64,000 nt of DNA from Rhodospirillaceae bacterium. Its GTDB lineage: Bacteria; Pseudomonadota; Alphaproteobacteria; Thalassobaculales; Thalassobaculaceae. The translations under genes were made by a program, and so were the position numbers. The notes under the pieces are model-generated. The model did not search any database, was not told where the DNA came from, and saw only the letters and a program-made list of their open reading frames with translations. Below are positions 52,178-61,320 of this stretch, in pieces. Each line of letters opens with the position of its first letter. The first letter of the stretch is position 1. The stretch spans positions 62,001 to 126,000 of the forward strand of contig JAGYJX010000018.1 of assembly GCA_018401495.1 (NCBI GenBank), in the 5' to 3' direction.

Positions 52178-54327
52178 TCACGAGGTCTGCGCCGCAAACT
52201 CCCTCTCGGTGGGCGCCGACGCGGCGGTGGGCGCAGGGACGTGCGCCACCCGGAGAATCGCCATGGCGCCGCCTTCCGCCCGATTGCGCATCTCGAGCGT
52301 TCCGCCCATGCGCTCCACCAGGGCCTTCACGATCGACAGGCCGAGTCCGACGCCGCGATCGCCGTCTCCGTCAACTTCGTCGCTGGTCACGAAGTGCTCG
52401 CCGATCCGGGCGAGGATCCGCGGGTCGATCCCGGGGCCGGAATCGATCACCCGGTACTCCACGCCCCCATCGCCGACCTCGATCATGACCCAGATGTGGC
52501 TCTGCCTCGGCGAGAACTTGACGGCGTTCGACAGCAGGTTGGTGAGGCACTGCTGCAGGGCCCGGCGGTCGATCAGGGCGTCGCCGACGGGCGTTCCGCC
52601 GACGTGCACGGTCAGCCCCTTGGAAATCGCCAGCGGCTCCACCGATTGGACCGCGCGCTGCACCGGCTCGATCGCGGGCACCGGCTCGAGCTGGATCGGG
52701 AACGCGTCGTGCTCGATCCGCGACAGGTCCAGCACGTCGTTGATGATCGACAGCAGGTGCATCCCGCTGGCTTGGATATTCTCGGCGTATGCTGTGTACC
52801 TGGGACTGGAATGCGGTCCGAACAGTTCCAGCGCCAGCATCTCGGCAAAGCCGATGATGGCGTTCAGCGGCGTCCGCAATTCGTGGCTCATGTGCGCCAG
52901 GAAGCGGGATTTGGCGGCGTTGGCCTCCTTGGCGGCCTCCAGCTGCTTGCGCAGTTCGCCCGACAGGTCGACCAGCGACTGGTTGGTGCGCACGAACTCG
53001 GTCATGTCGCGGGCGATCGCCGCCGCCGCCGGGCGGCCGTTGTCGAGGAAGCGCGCGAAAGTGACCAGCGCCGGGAACGTCCCGCCGTCGCGGCGCAGCG
53101 CCTCGATGATCCGCAAGTCGGCCATCGGCCGCGGCGCCGAGCGCTCATCGGCCAGGTAGCCGTCGGCGTTCCGGGCGTGATCGTCGCGGAACGGCGCCGG
53201 CACCAGGACCTCCAGGGGTTGCCCCTCGACCTCCGCCCCACTCCATCCGAACAGCCGCTCGGCGGCCTGGTTGAAGCTGGTGATGCGCCGGTCGGCGTCG
53301 ACCGTGAGGATCGCGTCGGGCGCCGACGCCACGATGACGTTGAGCCGATCGCGGGTGGACTCGATCTCGCGCTGGATCGCCAGACGCTCGGTCACATCGT
53401 CCAGAGTGCCGATGTAGTAGGCGGTTTTGCCGTCCTCGTCCGGAATCGGCCGCAGCACCACCCGGCTGCGGTACTCGCTGCCGTCGGCGCGCCAGTTGCG
53501 AAGCACCACGTCGCAATTCTGGCCGTCGCGCAACGCGACCCGCATCGCCTCGAGCTCAGGCTGATCCCGGTGGCCCTGGTTCAGGAACCGGCAGTTGTGG
53601 CCGATCACGTCGGCGGATCGGTAGCCGGTGATCGCCTCGAAGCCTTGGTTGACGTAGACGATCGGCTGGTCACCCCGGCCTCGGCGATCACCACGCCGGC
53701 CGGCGCGCAATCCAGCGCCTGGCTCTTCAGCCTCAGATCGAGTTCATCCTGCTTGATGCGCGACAGCTCGTTGTGCATCAGGCCGAGCAGCACGATCCCG
53801 CAGACATTGCCGATGACCAGCAGATACCAGGCGCTCGCCAGGATCGCCAAGCCGTCCGACGGAGGCTGGCCGATGAAGAACGACGGCAGCACGACGAGCG
53901 TCGCCACCACCGCGAGAGCGGTGTAGCCGGCGGCTCCGAACCGCTTGCGACCGGTGCGCCGCAGCACCAGAGCCGCCGCGCAGCCGGTCAGCCCGTACAG
54001 ATAGAAGCTCACCAGGCCGCCGAGAGCCGCCGGACCACCGACGTGCAGCCGAGCCAGCCCGCCGATCGTGGCGGCGATGGCGGCCCCGATCGGACCGCCG
54101 AACAGCCCGGCGAGAACCGCCGGCCCGGCCCGGGTGTCGAAGGTCGCACCCTCGGCGATCATCACCGGGTCGTTGACCAGCAGCACCGCCACCACCCCCA
54201 TCACCACGCCGATCAGGGCGTTGCGCCGGCGGCTGTTCAGCCTGAGCCCGAGGCGCCACGGGACCAGGAACGCGATCGTCGCCGCGCCGCACAGCAGCCC
54301 GATGTTGGCGATGAGGCCGTTCAGCAT
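52178..54327 (-). CDS. Membrane histidine kinase with LytS-like membrane domain, LOV-like PAS and PAS (frameshifted)
   Basis: About 715 residues. N-terminal 5TM LytS-like block (IGLLCGAATIAFLVPW, IGVVMGVVAVLLVND, AVLAGLFGGPIGAAIAATIG, GLVSFYLYGLTGCAAALVLR, YTALAVVATLVVLPSFF). A frame change near 53665 joins it to a LOV-like PAS (PIVYVNQGFEAITGYRSADV, GHNCRFLNQG with the photo-reactive-position cysteine, LRNWRADGSEYRSRV, YIGTLDDVTER), then a second PAS (APDAILTVDADRRITSF), HisKA with phospho-H in LAHMSHELRTPLNAIIGFAE, and HATPase_c (N-box LTNLLSNAVKFSP, G-boxes DSGPGID and GVGLGLSIVK). No response regulator gene adjoins it. Confidence 0.87.
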
Positions 54328-54429
54328 TTCCCTGCCTCCGGTCCGCTGATTCCACGGGGCAAGCCAGCCGGCGGCGGTGCCGGCGGCCGGGCTCGCGCCC
54401 GGCCGCCGGCGCCTGTCGTTGACCCGGGA

Positions 54430-55739
54430 TCAGGCGGCGCGCGCCTGCTCGAGGTAGCGGTCGACCTCGGACCGCAGCACCTCGGACTGCCGGGCCAGTT
54501 CGCTCGCCGCCGTATGCACCTCCTCGGCGGCGTGGGTGGTCGCGCCGGCGGATTCGGTGACCATCGCGGTGTTGCGGGCGACCTCGGCCGTGCCCTGGGA
54601 AGCCTCCTGCACGTTCTTCGAGATCTCGCCGGTCGCGGCCGACTGCTCCTGAACCGCCGACGCGACGCCGGCCGACATCGCGGTGACCTCGTTGATCGAC
54701 TGGACGATCGTCATGATCGCGTCGACCGCCCCCTCGGTCGCCGAGCGGATGCTCGACACCTGCTCCTGGATGCGGCCGGTCGCGTCGCTGGTCTGGCGCG
54801 CCAGGGTCTTGACCTCGGCGGCGACCACGGCGAAGCCCTTGCCGGCATCGCCGGCGCGGGCCGCCTCGATGGTGGCGTTCAGCGCCAGCAGGTTGGTCTG
54901 CTCGGAGATGTCGGAGATCAGCGTGATCACGCTGCCGATCTCGTCGGCCGCCTCGCTGAGGGCGCGCACCAGCTCGTTGGCGGTGTCGGCCTTGCGGCTG
55001 GCCTCGCCGGTGCGCTCGCTGGTCATCGCGAACTGCCGGGCGATCTCGTCGATCGACGACGACAGTTCCTCGGCCGCCGCCGCCACGGTCTGGACGTTGG
55101 CCGAGGCCTGCTCGGTGGCGGACGCGGCGCTGGTGGTCTGCGACCGGGTCGACTCCGCCAGCGACTTGAGGCTCTCCGCGGTCGCCTGCATCTCGGTCGA
55201 GGCGGACGCGACGATGTCGACGACGCCGCCGACGTTGGCCTCGAAGGCATCGGTCAGCGCCCGGAAGCGCTCGACCTTCTCCTCCATGCCGGCGGTCGCG
55301 GCGTTGATGCGGGTGGAACTGACCAGGTAGTGGCCTCCGAGGCCCTCCGGCCGGATCGTGCGGAAATACCGGCCCTTGGCGACCGCTTCCATCGCCGCAC
55401 CGGCCTCGCGCACGAACGCGTCGGTGACGTCGATCATCCGGTTGACGGCGTTGAGCATCCGCCGAGTTCGCCGCCCTCGTCCAACCGGACGAGGCGCTGC
55501 TCGAAGTCGCCGGCCGCGATCGCGGCGCTGACCTCGCGGGTCCGACGAACCCACGCGCTGACGCGGCCCGCCAGCGCAAACGCGACGCCGGCGGCAACCG
55601 CCGCCATGGCGCCGGCAACCGTCGCCACAATGTCGAAGCCGGCGATCGGCACCCACACGCTCGCCGCGGCCACCGCGCCGGCGGCGACGCCGGCCACCGA
55701 CAACGCCCGGATCCTAGAGAGAGAGCACGAATTCGTCAT
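54430..55739 (-). CDS. Methyl-accepting chemotaxis protein (frameshifted)
   Basis: About 436 residues. Two adjacent membrane helices at the N-terminus ([40 protein letters not shown]) with almost no periplasmic loop, then HAMP-like segment. A frame change near 55460 (EGGELGG to [10 protein letters not shown]). Cytoplasmic signalling hairpin: [59 protein letters not shown] and the other arm up to residue 436. Absence of a periplasmic sensor suggests internal sensing. The start overlaps the Aer-like PAS gene by 26 bases. Confidence 0.87.
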
Positions 55740-56238
55740 AGGAGACCCCCTTCTGCTTCAGCATGTCGGACACGTGCTCGTACGAAGCGCCCAGCCCGTC
55801 CTTGCGGTTGGTCGGGCTGTCCTCGATCGACTTCCAGCTTCGATAGAGTTCGGCGACACGGGCCACCGTCGCGGGCTTCGGCCGGCGCCGGTTCGAGTGG
55901 TAGCCGAGGATCGTGCCGGCCCCGTCAAGGCTCGCCGTGACGTGCGCCAGCACCCAGTAATGGTCGCCGGTCTTGGTCATGTTCTTCACGTAGGCGAAGA
56001 TCTCGCCCTTCGCCTGGATCGCGTCCCACAGCAGCCGGTAGACGCAGCGCGGCATGTCCGGGTGGCGGATGAAGCTGTGCGGCTGTCCCAGCGTCTCGGC
56101 CTCGGTGTAGCCGGAGATCGTCAGGAAGACATCGTTGGCGTAGGTGATCCGGCCCGTCGGGTCGGTCTTCGAGACGATGATCTCGTTCTCGCCGAAGAAC
56201 ACCTCGCGGTTGGTCGGGAGGATGGTCGGTTTCACCAT
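55714..56238 (-). CDS. Aer-like PAS domain protein
   Basis: 174 residues from the ATG at 56238, GGGAGG upstream. PAS of the Aer/energy-taxis type: EVFFGENEIIVSKTDPTGRI, TYANDVFLTISGYTEAETLG, HSFIRHPDMPRCVYRLLWDA (the R/N-H-P-D-M-P motif), FAYVKNMTKTGDHYWVLAHV, TASLDGAGTILGYHSNRRRP. The C-terminal helical segment (ATVARVAELYRSWKSIEDSP) has no output domain. It overlaps the chemoreceptor gene, so the pair may work as a split Aer. FAD binding is expected by homology. Confidence 0.85.
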   Translation of the reverse strand: MVKPTILPTNREVFFGENEIIVSKTDPTGRITYANDVFLTISGYTEAETLGQPHSFIRHPDMPRCVYRLLWDAIQAKGEIFAYVKNMTKTGDHYWVLAHVTASLDGAGTILGYHSNRRRPKPATVARVAELYRSWKSIEDSPTNRKDGLGASYEHVSDMLKQKGVSYDEFVLSL

Positions 56239-56704
56239 GTGACTGCCTCCCGCGCACGCGCGGTGTCGGCGAAGCCGACGGTTTCGGCAGAGTGGTGTCC
56301 GGGCGGGGCCGCCCCCGGAAGCGTCGGTTTGACAATCGCCTGCATGATGGTGCCCCCCTCCTTGACGAATTCGGAAACGTCGATTTCTTGAGCCGTCACA
56401 TTCAACGATGGTGGACAAATATTAAAAGAGCCTTAAAGCATACTGCCAACAGGATTCGACAATATCGGTTCAGTTGTGAAAGGAAACCGCAGAAAACCCT
56501 ACCCCACAGTAAGGTTTTCATTGTCGCTACCTACGGTGGATTTGGAGGATTTACAATGTTCGAAATCCGATCGGGACAATCGACCAGCGTCCAGCCGGCT
56601 TGGCAACGCTCCGCAGCGGTCGGATTCAAAACCCGCGCCGGACGGCGCCGTTATTTTTGACACATGTCATTTGCTCAGTCCCCCGGCGACCGCAGGTTCT
56701 CCCG
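56239..56704. other. Gene-free intergenic region, AT-rich in the middle, with one inverted repeat
   Basis: 466 bases between the Aer-like PAS gene and the PAS_5 gene at 56705. The part 56400-56500 is unusually A/T-rich for this genome and probably holds the promoters. TGACA (56658-56662) and TGTCA (56665-56669) form an inverted repeat with a 2-base spacer, 36 bases before the PAS_5 start. Short ORFs here have no family resemblance. Confidence 0.45.
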
Positions 56705-57385
56705 ATGACCACAGCCCCCCGTGTCCTCGACCCCTTGCGGACCTCCCAGGAATGGACGGAGCCGACCGACCGCGACATCGACGTGGCGGCGGGATGGATC
56801 GTCTCCGACGCGCTGGAGTCGCGGTTCGGTGAACAGCTGACGCGGATCTTCCGGGTGATCGGCGCGGATCAACTGCCGGAACCGAAGCTGGCGTTCCTGT
56901 TCGACTACTGGCGGTCGATCGCCCGCCGGGATGGCGGCAAGCCCCACCATCGCCACATCGACGTGCTGGAGATGGTGCCGGCGATCCGGAACCTGATGCT
57001 GCTCGACGTGCAGCGGGACGGCTTCGACGCGCGCTACCGCGTCTACGGCACCGGCATCGCCGACTTCGGCGGCAGGGACTGGACCGGCTTCAGCGTGTCG
57101 CAGATGAACGCCGCGACCCGCACGCCGCTCTCGCTGATGTACCGGGCCTGCTATCGCGCCGTCTATCTCGCGCAGAGCCCGCTGTACACCGAGCACACCT
57201 CGCCGATCTGGATCGCCGCCAAGGCTTGGCGCCGCTTGATCCTGCCGTTGTTCGACGACGACGGAAACTGCACCCAGTTCCTGGTCGGCAACATTCCGGT
57301 CGACGTTGCCGTTCTCGGCACCGCCGACCCGGCGATCCGGGACGAGATCCTGCGGGCGGCGCGCGGGATCACGCCGACCGGGTAG
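56705..57385 (+). CDS. PAS_5-type PAS domain protein
   Basis: 226 residues from the ATG at 56705, intact. An upstream ATG-like start at 56600 would add a tail without resemblance. Pattern: LAFLFDYWRSIARRDGGKPH, IDVLEMVPAIRNLMLLDVQR, ARYRVYGTGIADFGGRDWTG, WRRLILPLFDDDGNCTQFLV. It has an N-terminal 45-residue extension relative to its relatives (IDVAAGWIVSDALESRFGEQ), rich in acidic residues. Overlaps the convergent hydrolase gene by 17 bases. Confidence 0.8.
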   Translation: MTTAPRVLDPLRTSQEWTEPTDRDIDVAAGWIVSDALESRFGEQLTRIFRVIGADQLPEPKLAFLFDYWRSIARRDGGKPHHRHIDVLEMVPAIRNLMLLDVQRDGFDARYRVYGTGIADFGGRDWTGFSVSQMNAATRTPLSLMYRACYRAVYLAQSPLYTEHTSPIWIAAKAWRRLILPLFDDDGNCTQFLVGNIPVDVAVLGTADPAIRDEILRAARGITPTG

Positions 57386-58288
57386 CGACCGCGCCGGATC
57401 GCTGGTCGCCAGCGACCCGGACCGCCGCCGGGTCGGCGATGAAGCCGGCGACCGCCTCCACGAAGGCGTCGGGCTCGTCGACCCTTACCGAGTGGCTGCT
57501 GTCCTCCAGGATCCGCAGGCGGGATCCGGGATCAGGGCCCGGATCTCCTCGGAGAAATCCGGGTGGCAGATCCAGTCGTGGCGCCCCGCCAGGATCAGAG
57601 TCGGCGCGGTGATCGCGGGCAGTTCGGGACGCAGGTCGAAGCGGCGCAGGAAGCCGCCCGGCGCGAACGCCCGGTTGATGGCCTCCGGCGACAGGATGCG
57701 GCGGTTCAGCCCGAGCGCGGCGGCCGCCGGGTCATACCGGCGCGCGTAGAGCGGTCCCATCACCTCGTAATAGCGGCGCAGCGCCGCCTCGGTGTCGAGG
57801 CGGCCGGCCCACAGATCGTCGCAGGCCCGGATCTGCTCCGGCGTGCCGCGCTCGGCGACGATCGCCCGGGCGCGCTCGTTGAAACCGGCGTGCGCGGCGG
57901 TCACGACGAGGATCAGGTGCGACACCTGCTCCGGGTAGCGGGCGGCGTGGGCCATCGCCACCATCCCGCCGTAGCTGGTGCCGACGCTGACGATCGGCCC
58001 GAGCCCGAGATGCCGGCGCAGCGCCTCCATGTCCTCGACGTTCTCGTCCAGGGTGTAGCGGGCCGGATCGCCGCGCCCCGACCGGCCCTGGCCGCGGTGA
58101 TCGAAATAGACCACCTGGAGCCGGTCGGTCAGGCGCGAGAAGCTCGCCTTCAGGTCGCTGTGGTCGCTGCCGGGGCCGCCGTGGATCGCGAAGGCGACCG
58201 GCCTTTCGCGCATGCGCGGGCCGTCGGCCACCAGCCCGGCGCCGTCGACGTCGAAATAGATCTCGGTTTCGCGGATCCGGGCGCGCAT
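57369..58288 (-). CDS. Alpha/beta hydrolase, proline iminopeptidase-like (frameshifted)
   Basis: About 305 residues from the ATG at 58288 (GGGAGG upstream). Alpha/beta-hydrolase features: FAIHGGPGSDHSDLKASF (oxyanion H-G-G-P), YFDHRGQGRSGRGDPARYTL, nucleophile serine in SVGTSYGGMVAMAHAARYPE, acid D in LAGRHDWICHP. A shift near 57520 moves to the frame with the histidine (LEDSSHSVRVDEPDAFVEAV) and ends at 57369. The HGGPG motif is typical of S33 prolyl aminopeptidases and related hydrolases. Substrate unknown. Confidence 0.85.
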
Positions 58289-58394
58289 CGGTCCTCCCCT
58301 CGCCTGTCGCCGGGCAAGGCTAAGGAGCGGCGGGCCGACGCGCAATCGCCGAGGCGCGGCCGCGAGCGCCGGCCGGCCGCCCGGATCCGGGCGC

Positions 58395-59501
58395 TCAGGC
58401 CCGGCGCGCCACGAACCAGACGTTCATGGGGTCGTGCGGCAGGGTGTGGCGCTCGATCCCGGCGAACCCGGCCCGGCGCAGCATCGCCTCGGCGGTCTCC
58501 CAGCCCCACATGGTGCCGAGCCCGGCGCCGCCCTGGCCGAGCGAGATCGGGGTGCAGTGGACGCAGGAGATCGCGTAGAGCAGGGACGCCATCGGAAAGT
58601 CCAGGTTGTTCTCGAGCCGGGCAGACCCCCCGATGTCCTGCATCAGGTACACCCCGCCCGGCCGCAGCGCCCCGTGCAGAGCGCGGATGAGCGCTTCGGG
58701 ATCCTTCTGGTCGTGGACGGCGTCGAAGCTGGTGACGGCGTCGAACCGCGCGGTCTCGTCGTAGCCGGTGAGATCCCGCGCCTCGAAACGCAGGTTGGCG
58801 AGGCCGGCCGCGCGCGCGCCGGCGGCGGCGTGTGCGATGGCGTCGGCGCACAGGTCGTACCCGACGAAGCGGCTGTTCGGGTACCGCTCCGCCATCGCCA
58901 GCAGCGCGCCGCCCCGACCGCAGCCGGCGTCCAGCACATCGATGCCGGCGTGCAGGCGTTCGCAAAGGTCGCCGGCAAGCGGCAGGACGGCGTCGAACAG
59001 GGGTCCGGTCACGGTCTGCCCGCTGTCCTCGGACATGATCTGGTGGAAGCACGGGTAGTCGCCGTAGGCGGTGCCCTCGCCGGTCTCGAAGCAGGCGAGC
59101 ACCCGGTCCTGCACCGCCCCCATGATCGCGACATGCTGGCCGTACACCGCCAGGTTGCCGAGCGGCGCGCCGCGGGTCAGGCAGGCGGCGTGCTCGGCGG
59201 GCAGCGTGTAGCGGGCGCCGGCGGCGTCGTAGTCGACGATGCGGGCGGTCACCATCACCGCCAGCCATTCCTGAACGTACCGTTCGGCCATCCCGCGGTC
59301 CGCGCGGCGAGTTCCGGGCTGGTGGCCGACGGCAGCGCGTCGAGGGCGTCGAACAGGCCGAGCCGGTGACCGACCGACAGCATGACCGCGACGGCCCCGG
59401 AATCGAGCACGCCCGCCAGGCGTTCGGCGAGGGCGGCCGCCGTTGCCGGCTCTGAAGGGGCGCGGTGTGTCGAGAGGCTGGGGTCGGGGGAGCTGGTTCA
59501 T
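58395..59501 (-). CDS. SAM-dependent methyltransferase with N-terminal winged-helix-like domain (two frameshifts)
   Basis: About 368 residues. ATG 59501 (GGAGA upstream) starts MNQLPRPQ; the first shift near 59445 moves to the frame with TAAALAERLAGVLDSGAVA, LSVGHRLGLFDALDALPSAT, and the second near 59290 to MAERYVQEWLAVMVTARIVD. The catalytic half has IDVLDAGCGRGGALLAMAER (SAM loop), FVGYDLCADAI, FDAVTSFDAVHDQKDPEALI and LRPGGVYLMQDI. The organisation (helical dimer domain plus methyltransferase) resembles Rv2258c-like and plant-type O-methyltransferase proteins. Substrate unknown. Confidence 0.83.
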   Translation of the reverse strand: MNQLPRPQPLDTPRPFRAGNGGRPRRTPGGRARFRGRRGHAVGRSPARPVRRPRRAAVGHQPGTRRADRGMAERYVQEWLAVMVTARIVDYDAAGARYTLPAEHAACLTRGAPLGNLAVYGQHVAIMGAVQDRVLACFETGEGTAYGDYPCFHQIMSEDSGQTVTGPLFDAVLPLAGDLCERLHAGIDVLDAGCGRGGALLAMAERYPNSRFVGYDLCADAIAHAAAGARAAGLANLRFEARDLTGYDETARFDAVTSFDAVHDQKDPEALIRALHGALRPGGVYLMQDIGGSARLENNLDFPMASLLYAISCVHCTPISLGQGGAGLGTMWGWETAEAMLRRAGFAGIERHTLPHDPMNVWFVARRA

Positions 59502-59631
59502 GGCCGTATCTCCTGTGGCTGCGGCGGGTGGCGGACGCCGGAAGGCGAACGCCGCCGGAGTAGCCGCCGCGCAACCGGGCCGCGAGGGACCGATTGGACA
59601 GAACCGGGCCGTTCGTGCCATGCAAGGGGTC

Positions 59632-60670
59632 ATGGCTGAGGGTTTCGCAGACAGCCCGGTCTCCGTGAGCCTACTGGCGCTGCCGGAATCCACGCCGGCC
59701 GCTCTCTATGGCCTGCTCGAGGTGTTCGCGTCGGTCGGTGGTGGCCTGGAGCCGGTTGACCGGCGAGCCGACCAGCGCGCGCCGGATGCACGCCCGGATC
59801 GTCGCCCGCGACGCCGCGCCCTTCGCAACCGCGCTCGGCCCCCCATCGTTCCGCACGGCGGCCTGCCGGAGGACGCCGCGAGCGACATCGTGGTGGTGAC
59901 CGATCTCGCCCTGCCGATGGCGCCGTCGTCGGCCCCGCGCTGGCCCGCCGAGGCGGCCTGGGCGCGCACGCAGTACCGGCGCGGGGCGACCGTCTGCTCG
60001 GTGTGCACCGGGTCCCTGTTCCTGGCCGGAAGCCGGCCTCCTGGACGGGCTCGAGGCGACCACCCACTGGTGCGCGGCCGAGATGTTCCGCCAGCGCTTC
60101 CCGCGGGTTCGACTGCGCTCGACCTGATCCCTGTGCGCCGCCGACCCGGAGGGCCGCCTGCTGACCGGCGGCGGCGCCGCCTCCTGGGAGGACGTGGCGC
60201 TGCACCTGATCGCCCGGTTCAGCGGCGAGGCCGAGGCGATCCGGATCGCCAAGCTGTTCCTGCTCGGCGACCGGCGGGACGGCCAGCTGCCGTTCTCCGC
60301 CCTCGGCCGCCGGCGCGGCCACGACGACGCCGTCGTCGGCGACTGCCAGGCCTGGATCGCCGAGCACTACGCCGGCCCCAACCCGGTCGCCCGGATGGTC
60401 AGCCGGGCCGGGCTGCCGGAGCGCACCTTCAAGCGCCGCTTCAAGGCCGCCACCGGCTACGCGCCGGTGGCCTATGTGCAGGCGCTGCGCATCGAGGAGG
60501 CGAAGCAGATCCTGGAGACCACCGCCGAGCCGACCGACGCGGTGGCGAACGCCGTCGGCTATGAGGATCCGGGATTTTTCCGCAGGCTGTTCAAGCGCCG
60601 CACCGGGTTGACGCCGGCACGCTACCGGCAGCGGTTCCGCGGCATCGCCCGCCTGGACCCGCGCGGCTGA
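59632..60670 (+). CDS. GlxA/FtrA-like AraC-family regulator with DJ-1/PfpI domain (multiple frameshifts)
   Basis: About 345 residues. The N-terminal DJ-1/PfpI-like half is read across frames: VSLLALPESTPAALYGLLEV, ARIVARDAAPFATALG, ASDIVVVTDLALPM, RGATVCSVCTGSLFLAGS with the nucleophile-elbow cysteine, LEATTHWCAAEMFRQRFPRV. The C-terminal AraC DNA-binding half is intact: WIAEHYAGPNPVARMVSRAG, LPERTFKRRFKAATGYAPVA, YVQALRIEEAKQILETTAEP, VGYEDPGFFRRLFKRRTGLT. At least four shifts near 59757, 59840, 60030 and 60125. GGGGT precedes the ATG at 59632. Divergent from the methyltransferase, so a likely regulator of it. Confidence 0.82.
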
Positions 60671-60696
60671 GGGCCGGCCGCACCGGAGAGGACCCC

Positions 60697-61224
60697 ATGG
60701 CAGAGACGGTCGAAACGCGGTCCACGGGACGCGGCGACGCTCCAGGTCTGGTCGCGCTTTACAGAGCCGCCTTCCCCGCCGAGGACCTGTGGCCGCTGGT
60801 CCGGCGCCTGCTCGCCGAGGCGCCCGGCGCCCTGTCGCTCGCGGCGGTGACCGCGGACCGCATCGTCGGCCACATCCTGTTCACGCCATGCGGGATCGGC
60901 GACCACGACGGCCGGGTCGCCCTCCTCGGCCCGCTTGCCGTCGCCCCCTCGGCGCAACGCCGGGGCATCGGCGGTCTGCTGGTTCGCGACGGCTTGGGGC
61001 GCCTCGGGCAATCCGGGATGGCCAAGGCTCTCGCGCTCGGCGACCCCGGCTACTACGCCCGCTTCGGCTTCGCGCCGGAGGCCGCGACGTTGCCGCCCTA
61101 CGAACTGCCGGCGGAATGGGCCGGCGCCTGGCAGTCGATCGACCTCGGCGGCGATCCGGGCGACCTCAGCGGCATCCTGCGCCCACCGGCCGCCTGGCTC
61201 GAGCCGTCCCTGTGGCGGCCGTAG
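60697..61224 (+). CDS. GNAT-family N-acetyltransferase (YhbS-like)
   Basis: 175 residues. Acetyl-CoA-binding motif A is VALLGPLAVAPSAQRRGIGG (Q/R-x-x-G-x-G form QRRGIGG), followed by LLVRDGLGRLGQSGMAKALA, LGDPGYYARFGFAPE (the G-x-x-x-Y-Y/F-x-x-F-G-F motif of the YhbS group) and a short C-terminal tail. GAGAGGA 7 bases upstream. It follows the AraC regulator by 26 bases on the same strand and may be cotranscribed with it. Substrate unknown. Confidence 0.86.
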   Translation: MAETVETRSTGRGDAPGLVALYRAAFPAEDLWPLVRRLLAEAPGALSLAAVTADRIVGHILFTPCGIGDHDGRVALLGPLAVAPSAQRRGIGGLLVRDGLGRLGQSGMAKALALGDPGYYARFGFAPEAATLPPYELPAEWAGAWQSIDLGGDPGDLSGILRPPAAWLEPSLWRP

Positions 61225-61320
61225 ATCCGGCGCGGGGCCGCGTCCAGGGGACGGTCGCCGCCGGCCCGGGGCGGTCGCTGCGGCCGGCTACACGCGGTGG
61301 ACACGACCCTTGCAATACGA

